From Akebia trifoliata (Eukaryota; Streptophyta; Magnoliopsida; Ranunculales; Lardizabalaceae), in the NCBI GenBank assembly GCA_017979445.1, contig CM030711.1, forward strand, positions 3,038,001 through 3,102,000: a stretch of 64,000 bases of DNA. Reading direction: 5' to 3'. The position numbers and the translations under genes are program-made. Numbering within the stretch: the first letter of the stretch is position 1; every line of letters begins with the position of its first letter. A model generated the notes under the pieces. It was not told the DNA's origin, did no database searches, and was given only the letters and a program-made list of their open reading frames with translations. Shown here in pieces: positions 1 to 11,360 of this stretch.

Positions 1-344
1 TGTTAATATAATTTCTATATCTTTTTATCTTTCATAATGAGATAGTTTGTCCATTATTTAAAGGATTAGAAATTTAAGTTGTTCTGCTCTGACCAACTTT
101 ACAACAAAGAGAATTAATAAGGTTTTCTAATTTTACTCCTCTCCATAATGTAGTATATTACCTATACCTCCTTCATTCAGTTTAATAAATTTGGAGTTAC
201 CTCACTTGTATTTAGCTATCCCAAAGTCTGATCCGAAATAACAAAATTAATCATACCAATAATTAGAGATGATGGTATTTAATATAAAAAAATAAAAAAT
301 GGGCATTAATTTCCGTAACTTCAGTTTTAGGTTATGTGGTTCAA

Positions 345-475
345 GAAGGTGCCAACTTAGCTAAGTTGATAACCGCAAGAGAAATATATAATGTTGAACT
401 CCTGACCTAAGGTTCAAATCTCGTTGAACCTACCTTCACCGCTGTTGATCACTAAAAATACATTAAGCGGAAAGG
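345..475 (+). repeat. tRNA-derived SINE-like element 1
   Basis: An A-box-like TTAGCTAAGTTGATAAC (357-373) is followed 40 bases later by a B-box-like GGTTCAAATCTCG (411-423), the pol III promoter spacing of tRNA-derived SINEs. There is no tRNA fold, so it is not a tRNA gene. Confidence 0.55.
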
Positions 476-1746
476 TTGATTCAAACACTTAAATAGAAAC
501 CAAATTTTATAGATCGATAAACATGATCAATTATAAGATGAAGTAGATCCATTAATCAATTATATAATATAATAAAATAAGAGGATAGAAAGATAGAATT
601 GAGGAATTATTCCAATCCAATGATGTTAGAAAGCCTCACATCCTAACATGCTTGAGAATCAAATTGACACTTTGGGGATACAACCAATCTGAATCATAGT
701 TCTTTTAAAAGGAAGAATTTCCAAATATTTCACTAGTTTTTTGTAGTGAAGTTAGATGGTTGAGAGAGTGCCACTTGGTTAATACATTAAAATCCATCCG
801 TTGAAATTTTGGATTTCATTGACCCTTCATTTTAAAAGCCGCAAATCTAGCTTAAAAATAAGGTTTTTTAAAATTTCTTTCTTCAAATCTAATCTAAATC
901 ATGACCCATATAGGCCTAACGTGTTAGTTTTTAATTTCAAAAATAAAACATTATAGAGGATCTACCGCTGTTTACAAGGGGGTTTCTCAACTGTTTTTTG
1001 TTAATTTATACGAATTTGTTTTGTTCACAGTGCTCATAGAATTCAGGATCGATCAATCACATGAGCCCACATATATTGGATTGCATCCCAAATTTACAAA
1101 ACTGCCCTTGTTAGACTTGATGTCCCATCCACACACTCGAGAGTCTGTGAGCACTAGATTGAACGAAAGATTTGGAGAGCAAAAAATCTCTCCAATCATT
1201 TCAACTTCTAACCGCATGCAATTATGACAAATCATCAGTTCTTCAACCACCTTTATCACTTTACATAAATATGGTTTTTTCTCTCAAAACCATTACATGT
1301 TCCAATATCATTTTCTTGGTAGAGAAATTAACAACTGATGACCACTAAACATTAATATTTCATATTCCAAAGCAATGTTACTTCACAATGAATTCTCTTG
1401 AGAAGCTCATTAAAACAAAATTTGGCCCACAAATAGGACCCCCAAACCCATTGGTATGAAGCCCAATAAATCAGACCATCTCTAGCTTAGAATCCTTAAT
1501 ACAGTCCATTAAGCCCAAGTGCCATGTACCGACATCAAGGGGGTGTTTGGTTTGAATTATAGAATCTGATTTTAGCTCATAATCGTATTTCAAAATCCAA
1601 TACATCGTTTGGTTGGGATTATTGACCTGACTTTTTCATAATCAGGAACCAAAATCATGGAAAATCAGAAATAGTTTTCAGCCTATTTTTCCCGATTGTC
1701 ACAAACTCTCCACTTATGATAATCTTAAAATACATATTGCAACAAC

Positions 1747-1747
<1 letters not shown>

Positions 1748-1783
<36 letters not shown>
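1748..1783. repeat. (TAA)n microsatellite
   Basis: An uninterrupted run of AAT/TAA triplets. A shorter run lies at 1918-1942, and another (ATT)n at about 29198-29226. Confidence 0.9.
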
Positions 1784-2144
1784 TCAATATAATTGTAACT
1801 AATAACAATAGTATTAGGTAATATTTACAAAAGCAACAATCCTAATAATAATAACTAATACTAAAATTAATATATAATTATATAAATAATTATAGTTATT
1901 AATAATGACAACAACACAATAATAATAATAATAATAATAATAATTTTTAAAATAAAAATACAAACTTATCATAATTTTTTGGATAATCTTAATCTTAACA
2001 TGTTCCTTAACATGCAATTCACTTGAATTCTAATAGAAAATGACCTAAATATCATCTTTTTCAATTCTTTAAAAAATTCTTGGATTTTCTCTCTCAAAAG
2101 TCCACTATCTTCAATCTCTACAACATATATTTTACTCACATTTT

Positions 2145-2455
2145 CAATCTCAAGAAGTGTAATTGGGTAATTTTTTCCACAAGATTAATTTTTTGAAATA
2201 GTGTTAGTCAAACGAAATTTTGAATTTTGAAAATATGTTTCGATAATCTGATTTTGACAATACATAATCAAAATTAAGAATAAAAGAATAAAAGATCTAC
2301 AATCTCAAGAAGTGTAAATGGGTAATTTTTTTCCACAAGATCAATTTTCAGGAATAGTGTTAATCAAACGGGATTTTGGATTTGAAAATATGTTTTTACA
2401 ATCTGATTTTGACAATTCATAATCAAAATTAAAAATAAAAGATCTACAATCCTCA
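2145..2455. repeat. Tandem duplication, two units of about 155 bp
   Basis: CAATCTCAAGAAGTGTAA occurs at 2145 and 2300, and each copy is followed by GGGTAATTTTTT, TTCCACAAGAT, AGTGTTA.TCAAACG and ATCTGATTTTGACAAT. Confidence 0.75.
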
Positions 2456-2529
2456 AAGTGTTCCATTGCTTGCTTAGTAGCAACAAGAACAACACACAAA
2501 ATTGTGTTGTCAAGGGATAGGCGATACGA

Positions 2530-2661
2530 GGAGGCAAATCTAATATATTATATTAGTGAGGGATGTGGGTAAAAGAAGCAATTGAATGACAAGGGGAGGC
2601 AAATCTAATATATTATATTAATGAGGGATGTGAGTAAAAGAACCAATTGAATGACAGGGGT
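2530..2661. repeat. Tandem duplication, two units of about 66 bp
   Basis: GAGGCAAATCTAATATATTA with GAGGGATGTG.GTAAAAGAA occurs twice back to back. A single unit exists in the 13.3-kb copy of the surrounding repeat. Confidence 0.75.
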
Positions 2662-3000
2662 GAGGATGTGTTATCCGAGTTCTGGAATCTTCTTATGCTA
2701 GAAAAAAAAACACTATTTGTTAATTAAACACATGATTTATACTATCCAGCATTAAAATTGAAATCTTCGTTTGATCCGACTCGGGATTTTCCTTTGTTAA
2801 ACGTTCTATTAAATTCTCTGCCCTTTTTTTCTTAAAAATTGATGTTTCATTAAAGAAGTTTTTCGACTTCTTCATAGATATGCACATCCAAGAGAGACTT
2901 TTAGATAGAGAAAATTGAACGACAAACACATTTTGAAAGAATTTCCTAGGTAGAAAACTTGGCGCACTAAAATTTTCTTTTATTTCCAACATTTAATTTC

Positions 3001-3611
3001 ATTCTTTCATATTTAATTCTCATTTTCATTTTTTATTTAAATTATTTTTAAATTTTTAATTAAATAAATGTGAAAATAAAAATAATAATTTTACTTAATA
3101 TATCGGTATTTATTTTTTTATTTATTTTAAACTATATATTTTCAATCATGAGTCCCATATTTAGAGAATCAAATCGAATTTGGATATAACTAGATCTATG
3201 GACACTCCTAAAATTCCTTAGGATCATAACTTATCGAATCAGATTTTGGATCTGGTCCAATCCGATCCATTGACACTCGACAGCTCTCATGGCTGGTAAG
3301 TAGCATTATCAAGAACACTCATCTCACAAGCTTTGGTGCCAACCACGTGTACGTGTACGTGTACGGTGACACACAGCAAATCAAGCCACTTTGACAGGAA
3401 ACAGACGCGTCTTATACATTAAAGTACGTATGCGATGACGCAAGGACGAAGACAAGTAATAACTTCTTATTTTTTTCTCTTTATTGAAATGAGTTGTGAT
3501 TTAGACGTATTTCTCCACGTGAATATTTGAAATGCGCATGTTTTAAAAGTCACGCATGCGACGTCACCTTATCTACTCTCGGAAGATTAATGTAAAATGA
3601 TTTAAGGTTAA
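3001..3611. other. Intergenic, possible promoter relic
   Basis: AT-rich. From 3290 to 3470 the composition rises, with ACGTGT repeats (3345-3363) and AAAGTACGTATGCGATGACG. The latter resembles 21531-21550 (GAAGTACGTAAGCAATGACG), which follows a TATATATA box. No ORF follows either copy. Confidence 0.3.
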
Positions 3612-4250
3612 TTTGCCTGCATGAAAAAATAAATTTTCATGGAATTTAAAATTCATAAAAAAAATAGTGATAAAAAATAAGTAGGATTGGAAAATCAAAT
3701 TCTATTATTTAATTTTACTTGAATAAAAATTATAAAAAAAAATATCTGAGAAAGATGAAGAAGAAGAAGAAAAAGGAGAAGCGGAAGAGAAATAAGATGA
3801 GAAGAGGGGGAGAGGTTTGGGACGGAGGGAGGATGAGGAGGCGGAAAAAGAAGAAGATGAGGAAGAGGGAAGGCAGAGGATGTGACGGTGGTGGTGACGA
3901 CGTCGATGGAGGCAAGTGAAGAAGAAGATAGGAGAGTGTGGTGATTGTGATGATGACGACGACAGAGGTGAGGGGAAGAATAAGAGAGAGAGAGAGAGGG
4001 AGGGAGAGAGAGAATGTGACCAATAACGGTGATGACAGTGGCAGCGATGGTGGCGACGACGATGATGGTGATGGTGATAACGACAACGATGAGGTTGAGT
4101 GTGATGGTGATGGTGGGAATGGACATGTTTTGGTGAACTTTTTGATTAGGGTGGAAAATGAATTTCCATGGATATGTGCAATTAAACACATGAAACATGT
4201 CATTTTTCATGAAAATTGATTTTCCACCATATTTTTCATGTGCAGTCAAA
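3612..4250. repeat. Purine-rich element with inverted ends
   Basis: The core (about 3740-4010) is almost all purine on the plus strand (GAAGAAGAAG, GGAGAGGTTTGGG, GAGAGAGAGAGAG), then GATGGTGATGGTGAT repeats to 4110. The ends TTGCCTGCATGAAAAAATAA and, inverted, GACTGCACATGAAAAATATG look like worn terminal repeats, which suggests a transposon with an expanded interior. Open frames on both strands are low-complexity and I do not treat them as genes. Confidence 0.5.
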
Positions 4251-7200
4251 CATACCTTAAGTACCCTAGTCTTCAACCTATAATCAAAAGAGTCACGATC
4301 TAGACTGTATCCCATTCCAATAGTGACATATGGTATCTAAGTGGCATGTTTTTGTTGGATTTAAACCAAATAGGACTGGATGCACGACTTGTTTACGAGC
4401 CTAATGTGTTTTAAAAACCAATCAAAATTTGTCACGTAGATACTATTTATATTCTATAGAAATGATACATCGCTCTGAATATTGATTCATAATCAAAAGT
4501 CATTTGACTTTTCATTTTAAAAGGCGGTCATCTTCTAGCTCCTGAACATCTTTGGTAAATTAGTTTTAACCTCATTTCCAATCCATTATTTTCAACCTTA
4601 CCCTAATGCCTTATAATAAAATTAATTACCATTGATTTTTCTAATCAAAATTTCATCATCTTCTATTTCAAACATCTTGTCTTATTCTAAAGGTTGAAGT
4701 AGGATATATAATTTTATTCTAGATATTGGTGATGGATATTAAGAAGAAAAATTAAGGGATTTTTTTGTGTGAATAAATTACACTCTGACCTAACATTTTG
4801 ATAATTTCACTTACTTCCTATGTCACAAATGGTGTTAACATTTTTATGTTATTTTATCTCCTCATTTTATCTTTTTTTAATTATATAAAATTAAATTTTA
4901 AATAAGATAAGAATGTTGAGTCTAACTAGTCACGCTTTAATACACGGACCCCCTTTCTTAAAGGAATAATTTTTTTAATGAAAAAGAATGACATTTTAAA
5001 ATGGGTAAAATGATATTTCTATAAAGCAAAAGTCAATTTTTAATTGTTGGACTTTTCCTAAAGGGGGTAAGTTAGTCTGTTAAATAAATACTAGAGTGTC
5101 CATGCTACGGCATGAGCATCCTATTTAAGTCTAAGAGAGGTAAAAATAGAAAAATAATAAAATTAGAGGGGCATTATTCAAAAAACAATTAAGGTTGAAA
5201 GGGTTAAAGAGGAAAAACAATAAAGTTGGAGGTATTATTGATAAATGGGAAGATGAGGAAAATCAATAAAGTGGGGGTTAAAGGGATAAAAGAGGAAATA
5301 AAGTAAATTAGATGAGTATTATTGAAAATGTGGTAAAAAAGAAAAAATAATAAAATTGGAGGGATATTTTAAAAAAAACTGAAAGGAGAGGAAAGGAAAG
5401 AAAACAAAATTTGAAAAATGAAAAGGAAAGGCTGTAAAGTTAGTATGTTGAACTCCATAAAATTTTAGCTAAATGAAAGATTTATCTCCCACAAAACTGT
5501 AGTAAAGTTAGCCTTGAAGTTATTTTTTATTATGTAGATAGACATTGATACTATTTTGTGAGAAGGGGATATCGTATTGGACATTGAGTCTTAGAGTCAT
5601 CCATGTTTATGAAGAGTGCTTCTATTACTACACCAACTTTTGCGCTGGCCACCTCAAAATGTATTCTAATTCTTTGGCAATTTACATACGAATTGGGTGA
5701 TGTTAGCAAAAGTAGGGTTCTTTTTTAAAAACCAACTCCAAGACCCAATTTTAACATACCGCTCCATGATTTGGTTAATATTTGAGATGCCCCTTTTGTT
5801 TTGAAATTGATGACATACTCCTTTCAATAGGGCTTAAAACGGGTTGGGGTCGGGTCGGATATATGTATGTTCATATACATAATTTTTTATCTAGATCCAA
5901 ATCCGGATCCAATTCGGATCTTACTTGCTCAAACCATATCCAATTTTTGTTTTTTTGTTTTTTGCTTTCATTAAACCCATATCTGGATTATATCAAATTG
6001 AACTAATTACCTCAGATTGGATAATTTCAAATTATTTTAAGAAAAATTGTTAATGTGTAGCCAAAAGACAACTTGAACTCAAGATCTCTCCCTTTATGAA
6101 AAGATGCATTAACAATTACAATAAAAACTTATTGCTTGATGAAAGATAGTTTAAAAAAATATATTAAAATATAACATACAAAATAACATATCATTTAGAT
6201 ATAGGGATAGATCTATATCTGACTCGGATCTAACTCGAATCAAAGGACATGAACTTATATCAAACTCATGTTTTAATTCGGATATACTTGAAGGAACCAA
6301 ACCCACTAAAATCGGATTTGGAACATTCGGATTTCAAATGAAATCCAACCCATTTTAAGCCTTACCTTTCAGTTATGTTGTTCTCTTGTAAATTAATAAT
6401 ACAAAAAATGATCTAACTTTGTAAGATTTTAATTGTTAGACCCACATGAATTGTCGCGATAGAAAAATAACACTCCATCCATTGGTTGATTCATACTTTG
6501 AAAATGGACGACTATTAAACTCTTAAATTTCCAAGTCGAATTCAATGGTGAAAAACTATTTTTCCATTTTCTTTTTTTAATATTTAGAATCTTGTAATTT
6601 ACATTGATATGGCATTGGATCATGTTTATCAAGTTGAAATAACCTGATTTTGGGAAGAAATAAAAACTATTTACTTAATATTACATTTTTTAATCCAACC
6701 AGTTTGGACCAACTTACTTAACAGGGTTTTATAAATATTACATCAATCAAGCTTGGAAACTAGCATAATAAAAGTAATATAATTTATTAATACTTCCTAA
6801 TATAAAATATCTTAATTGATATATTCTAAGATTTGTGATAATCTGACGCTCTTTTTTCTAGAAGCACGCCCCCCCATCATAGAACAATAGATCATTTGCC
6901 TCGGGATACACATGAAAAGGGTTTATGGTTCTGTAACTGTCAGGTCAGGAAGTGTACGTGGGCATCTAAAAGAAGGAGTGTCTAATTATCATTAGTCATA
7001 TTCTAAATATATCATTCTTCATCAATGATGCAGTGAATCTTATGCACCTTAATACAATGCATCTTACTTTTTCAATTTGACACGTTGTGAAACTTCTTTG
7101 AGGTCGTGGGTTCAAGTGTTGTTTACCTAGCTAATTAAAAAAGCAAAACAAGAAACATAAGCAATATAAAGAAACATTTTTTTTCCAATCCCTAGATCTA

Positions 7201-7552
7201 GATTTACATGCGTAACCCTACTATTATTAAGGTCCTTTTTATCAAAACAAATAAAATTATAATCTCTCAAACCCTATAATAATCATTTCCTAAAATTATA
7301 GAAATAGACTTTTATTTGGTTATCTTCATAAGAACCTTAGTTAATATTTAAATTATTAAATAGACTTGCAATACATTAAATGGTAAAATATGTTATAAAA
7401 ATTAGATTATCTATTTGAAAATTTAAGTAATTATAAAAACATTTAATCATGCATAAATCTAATTTTTTTTTTTTTGGTAATAGTTTGCGTTTGCAGACTC
7501 CACCTTACTAGTGATCGATAAAAATAGTAAGTTAACTCATCCATAATATTTG
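4251..7552. other. Intergenic, no gene seen
   Basis: AT-rich DNA without a supported coding frame. It holds low-complexity purine-rich stretches around 5100-5450, GATCCGAATC-type repeats at 5830-6350 and a fragment of the CTTACTAAG family near 6490-6640. Confidence 0.6.
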
Positions 7553-7776
7553 ACTAATGACTTTTGAACTCCACCTGACAGTCGAACTCTAAAAGTCATC
7601 GACGTGTCTTGGGCAAAGAATCGTAGATTCTTTTGCTCAGGACACACAACTACAAATGGTAGGTCGGTCAGGTCGATTGTGTATCCCGAAGGACAGAATC
7701 TATGGTTCTTTTCCCATGCCACGTTGATAAGTTTTTTATGCCCCCTGTCAGGTTGAGTTCAAAAATCAGCATTAAT
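7553..7776. mobile_element. Fold-back MITE, TGACTTTTGAACTC family, copy 1
   Basis: An inverted repeat with left ACTTTTGAACTCCACCTGAC and right CTGTCAGGTTGAGTTCAAAA. Inner arms are CAAAGAATCGTAGATTC / GGACAGAATCTATGGTTC. It matches 11551-11771 in the other orientation. Confidence 0.7.
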
Positions 7777-7965
7777 AATATTTCTCCTTTGCAGTGCATT
7801 GGTGGCAGGTGTCTCTTCTAAGAATTTTAACATAAATGACTTGTTTTTGGCTAAGTAAACTAATTTTATATTAGAAACCAAAGAGAAAAATAAAATTACA
7901 AGGGGACCCACAAGTTTTTAAAACTAATCCACACAGGCACTGGAGTAATATCACACACACATTAA

Positions 7966-8140
7966 GGAAAATGTTGAAATGACAAAAAGTATTTACTGGG
8001 ATTCTCACAAGTCTGACGTGAGATGTACATATAACCGTATATGTGTTTACTCGCGGTATGAGTAAAAATCATTTATGGTATGTATGCATGTCCACGTCAG
8101 AATTGTGAGAATTACAGTAAATACTGTCACCACAACACGA
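7966..8140. mobile_element. Fold-back MITE, same family as 8203-8383
   Basis: Begins GGAAAATGTTGAAATGACA and ends near CACCACAACACGA. The arms around TCTGACGTGAGATGT and ATGTCCACGTCAGAATT are inverted copies. It has the same orientation as the neighbouring copy, 60 bases away, so the two form a tandem pair downstream of CYP94C. Its right end is more diverged and lacks the GAGTC terminus. Confidence 0.75.
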
Positions 8141-8202
8141 AAATACACACCAACAGAAGTATGTACACGTTGGTGGACTCTAAAACTATAATTGCTATAA
8201 AT

Positions 8203-8383
8203 GGAAAATGCTGAAATGACAAAAAGAGTTTAGTGTGACTCTCACAAATCTGACGTGAGATGTGCAGATAGTCATAGATGTGTTTCCTCGCTATACGAGT
8301 AAAAATCATCTACGGTTATTTATGCATGTCCACGTCAGAATTGTCAGAATCACAGTAAATCCTGTGTCACCCCAGCACGACTC
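8203..8383. mobile_element. Fold-back MITE abutting the CYP94C stop codon
   Basis: About 181 bp that reads as one large imperfect inverted repeat. The left arm begins GGAAAATGCTGAAATGACA. The right arm, read on the minus strand, begins GAGTCGTGCTGGGGTG. It matches 11179-11360 end to end in the opposite orientation, and 7966-8140 in the same orientation. Its right terminus includes two of the three bases of the P450 stop codon (8382-8384). No target duplication is visible at this copy, so it may be old or rearranged. Confidence 0.8.
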
Positions 8384-9887
8384 ATGAGCTTCTCCTCTCC
8401 CGAACTCGAACCGAAAGGCCTCCTTTCAGAGTAGCGGTCAACCCGGGACTGAACCGAGGTACTCGACATGCTTCCACGGTTTCGATCTTGAACCGTCGAA
8501 TCAGGGCAAGAGCGACACTTTTCATCTGTACCAGTGCCATTTCTTTTCCCAAACAAACCCTAAGACCAGCTTGAAAAACCGGGTATTTAAACGGGCTTTC
8601 AGGCGAAAACAACCCATTCTTCAACCACCGATTGGGCTTGAATTCCAGACAATCCGAACCCCATATCTCTTCGATCCGACCCATTGCGTACTGATGATAA
8701 GTAACCCTAGTTCCTCTCCTTACGAACGTACCATCAGGGAGTACGTCATCTTCTTGAGAGTACTTCGAATCGAACTGCACAGGTGGATAGAGTCTCATAC
8801 TCTCATATAACGCAGCTTGTAAATAATTCATCCCTCTCATTTGCTCAAAACTAACGAGTTCTTGAGTTGGTCCAATGAGTCGGTCTGACTCGTCAAGAAT
8901 AGCTGACTCAACGTCCCGGTGTTGAGCCAACAACCAGAAAAAGCTAGTCAACGCTGACGCGACCGTGTCACGACCAGCTAGAAGGAAACTTATAACGATG
9001 TCTCTCAGATACGTGTCATCGTTAACCGAACCCATGAACCTTGATAAGAGATCTTGATTCTTAGTAAACCCCATTATGCGTCTCTGCCTTATAACCTCTT
9101 TAGCCAAAACGTTGATCATTTTAATGGCTTCTCTTAGCTTCTTCTCTGAACCTAAATTCAAAAACCTTTTGATCTTCCATATCAAAGGTGATATCGACAT
9201 CCCTCGCTCGGCAGACAATTTCGATGCCAGATCGAATGAAACAGCGAGATCAGACATGGGTAGTGAGAGCTTGAGACAGCCAGGATCTAACCCGAATGAA
9301 AACTGGCAAATATTATCGAAAGAGAATCTTCGAAATACATCTTGTAAATCCAATTCATTATTTTCTTTACAAGCAACAGATGATAGTAATGGGATCAAGC
9401 GTTGATTAATCTCGGTGGTAACAATCTCAAAAGCATAATATCGAATCGAGAGGCTACCAAGCTCGAGACTGGCCATTTTTCTTTGAAACTTCCATGGATC
9501 TCCATCGACGTTAAAGATACCGTGACCCAAAAGATCACCCAAGAGTGTAGAGAAAGGTTTCCCTTTTGGGTAATTGTCGAATTTAGTTTTGAGAATGTAT
9601 TCAACGTTATCGGGGTTTGCAGTGATCGTATTCCCGAGTACATGAATATGGATTGTTCGATTAGGGGATTTTCTAAGGAGATGAGTGTACCAATCGCAAA
9701 GATTATCGAATTTGTTCAACCAGCTTGACGTGAGGTAAGTATGACAGACGTCACAATTACACCAAAGTTTTACTCTAAGAAAGAAGATTAAAAGAGAGAA
9801 TAGAGAGAAGGAGAGGGTGAAAGAGAGGAAGATAAAGAAAAAGTGGGACTGTAGAGACTGTAACCAGAAGAAAGCTTCAGACTCCAT
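8382..9887 (-). CDS. CYP94C1: Cytochrome P450, CYP94C type (jasmonoyl-isoleucine oxidase)
   Basis: A single uninterrupted frame of 501 residues, normal length for the intronless CYP94 family. Seen: an N-terminal hydrophobic anchor (about residues 16-38), the I-helix oxygen-binding motif AGRDT (304-308), the K-helix ExxR (E362-R365), FKPNRW (416-421) and the heme loop FQAGLRVCLG (438-447) with ligand Cys445. The segment around FDNYPKGKPFSTLLGDLLG (about 103-121) and the end GLTATLKGGLSV resemble Arabidopsis CYP94C1 closely. Family knowledge: CYP94C enzymes are ER-bound and oxidise 12-hydroxy-JA-Ile to 12-carboxy-JA-Ile, terminating jasmonate signalling. Substrate here is inferred by homology. 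The ATG at 9887 is chosen because it precedes the anchor and lies downstream of a TATA box. Odd: the TGA stop overlaps the end of a fold-back transposon (8203-8383). The C-terminus RERRSS lies close to where Arabidopsis CYP94C1 ends, so little or nothing is lost. Confidence 0.93.
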   Translation of the reverse strand: MESEAFFWLQSLQSHFFFIFLSFTLSFSLFSLLIFFLRVKLWCNCDVCHTYLTSSWLNKFDNLCDWYTHLLRKSPNRTIHIHVLGNTITANPDNVEYILKTKFDNYPKGKPFSTLLGDLLGHGIFNVDGDPWKFQRKMASLELGSLSIRYYAFEIVTTEINQRLIPLLSSVACKENNELDLQDVFRRFSFDNICQFSFGLDPGCLKLSLPMSDLAVSFDLASKLSAERGMSISPLIWKIKRFLNLGSEKKLREAIKMINVLAKEVIRQRRIMGFTKNQDLLSRFMGSVNDDTYLRDIVISFLLAGRDTVASALTSFFWLLAQHRDVESAILDESDRLIGPTQELVSFEQMRGMNYLQAALYESMRLYPPVQFDSKYSQEDDVLPDGTFVRRGTRVTYHQYAMGRIEEIWGSDCLEFKPNRWLKNGLFSPESPFKYPVFQAGLRVCLGKEMALVQMKSVALALIRRFKIETVEACRVPRFSPGLTATLKGGLSVRVRERRSS

Positions 9888-10130
9888 TGATGTATGTTAG
9901 AAGAAGAAAAAAATAGAGAATGATTAAGGGAGAGAGAAAGAAGAGGAACGATTAAGGGAAGCACATGTGATGGAGAGGGAGCGAAGATAGGTTTTTTTAT
10001 ATTGGATAACACATGCGTTAAAGTAAGAGAGTTGGTTATTAGGGTTTGGACTTAGGGTTAAGTTTAGTTTATAATTTGCTAATTCAGTACGTCATGTATG
10101 TCTAGAAGAAAATTTACTCACGTGCTCTAA
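9888..10130 (-). promoter_or_regulatory. CYP94C promoter and 5' UTR with TATA box and G-box
   Basis: Reading on the minus strand, CCAATATAAAAAAAC at 9991-10005 is a good TATA element about 105 bases upstream of the ATG, which puts transcription start near 9965. A palindromic G-box CACGTG sits at 10119-10124, about 115 bases further upstream. G-box variants CACATG occur at 9962-9967 and 10010-10015. CACGTG and CACATG are bound by MYC2-type bHLH factors, which drive jasmonate-inducible catabolic genes such as CYP94s. Regulation by jasmonate is inferred, not shown. Confidence 0.55.
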
Positions 10131-11170
10131 TTTCTTTTTCTCAATAAAACATTAGGGTTACGACTTAGGAATAACTTTCCTTGCTGTCAATGAAAAATCA
10201 AGTCATCGTTATGTCACACATTAAGATTGAGTTTCTGACTTGATATGATGAGATTTGTATAGCATAGATGGGAAAGAATGCTCAATTTGTGACAATGAAA
10301 TCAATGGTTACCCACAATAATTAAATTAAGAAGAAATCTAAAGAGAAAATCTATTTCGATCACATAGATGATGTTGATCATCAAAGATCGAAAAAAACAG
10401 CGCTAGAGTAATCACCAATGAATCACAACCCCTTTGATCACTAAGGCCCTATTATAAGAATGCTAGAGAAATAAAATAATTTTGGGATAAGGAGAAGAAA
10501 GATATCAATAAAATAAAAAAAAGATGCAAGAGAAGAGGAATGGTTTATCTAGATCTTTGGTTGGATTGTGTACATTATTCTTGTTATGACATCCATTAAC
10601 ACAACACTTTTTAATTCAAATTCTGACGAGTAACACTAGAGTGAAATTGGCAAGTACCATTCGGTGTAGAAGTCGATGAGTTTAACGAAGATGGATTTTT
10701 TTTTTCTGGATTGGTAAGTAGGGGCTGTAGAGGGCCAATTCTTTTTTATTTTTATCAAGGATGAGAATAATTACATATTTGATCATCTTGGATAATTCTC
10801 TGTAGCTCCCGCGGGATACAAGATCTATCAATAATAGTGGAAAAATTGCCTTCATCACCCCCAATATAGCTAAATTATCAACAGCTGCATGTGCTATAAG
10901 TGAAGAAATTAAATAAGAATAAAAATTCCCCTGCTTCCATTCGCATTTACATTTTATTCCAAATTTTAGGGTTGAGAACCTGATGTTGTTAGGTTACCAA
11001 GAGTAAATCAATAATTTTTTATTTGATCTATTAGTGTTAGATGATCAAATAAATATGAAAATTTTGAAAGCTTTGATGTATGAATAAAGCTGGGATGTAT
11101 GACGATATATAATGCACTTTTTTTAATCCTAATATGATATATTTTTGTGTATTTTTGGTGGTTAAATAAA
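10131..11170. other. Intergenic, no gene seen
   Basis: No supported gene upstream of CYP94C. A tail reading (inverse) GGCCCTCTACAGCCCCTACT near 10720-10740 recurs at 33043-33063, so a dispersed repeat ends there. Confidence 0.5.
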
Positions 11171-11178
11171 ATTTTGTA

Positions 11179-11360
11179 TGAGTCGTGCTGGGGTGGCACA
11201 GGATTTATTGTGATTCTCACAATTCTAACATGGACATGCATACATACCCGTAGATGGCTTTTACTCGTATCGTGGGGAAACACATCTATGGTTATGTGCA
11301 TATCCCACGTCAGACTTGTCAGAATCGTTGTAAATTCTTTTTGTCATTTCAGCATTTTCC
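11179..11360. mobile_element. Fold-back MITE with 8-bp target duplication (hAT-like)
   Basis: Inverted copy of the 8203-8383 element, from TGAGTCGTGCTGG to GCATTTTCC (182 bp). It is flanked by perfect direct repeats ATTTTGTA at 11171-11178 and 11361-11368. An 8-bp duplication is typical of hAT-superfamily transposition. The element carries no protein, so it must be non-autonomous. This copy defines the family ends used to judge the copy at the CYP94C stop codon. Confidence 0.8.

Larger units (their letters stand above)
1..3000 (+). repeat. Repeat split by a 2.2-kb insertion (about 345-2535)
   Basis: 1-345 and 2535-3000 match the contiguous 12990-13650 copy. The intervening DNA holds a SINE, a GAGTCTGTGAGCAC repeat (about 990-1210), a GGGGGTGTTTGGTTTG stretch at 1539, TAA microsatellites and tandem duplications. 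No protein gene was found. Confidence 0.6.

Noticed and set aside
357..423. A tRNA gene suggested by A-box and B-box motifs
   Set aside because: No acceptor or anticodon stem can be formed; better explained as a SINE.
3695..4315. 206-codon minus frame and overlapping frames
   Set aside because: Composed of low-complexity purine/pyrimidine repeats, open in several frames at once.
9076..9728. Plus-strand open frames inside 8382-9887
   Set aside because: Shadows of the P450 on the opposite strand, with no family features of their own.
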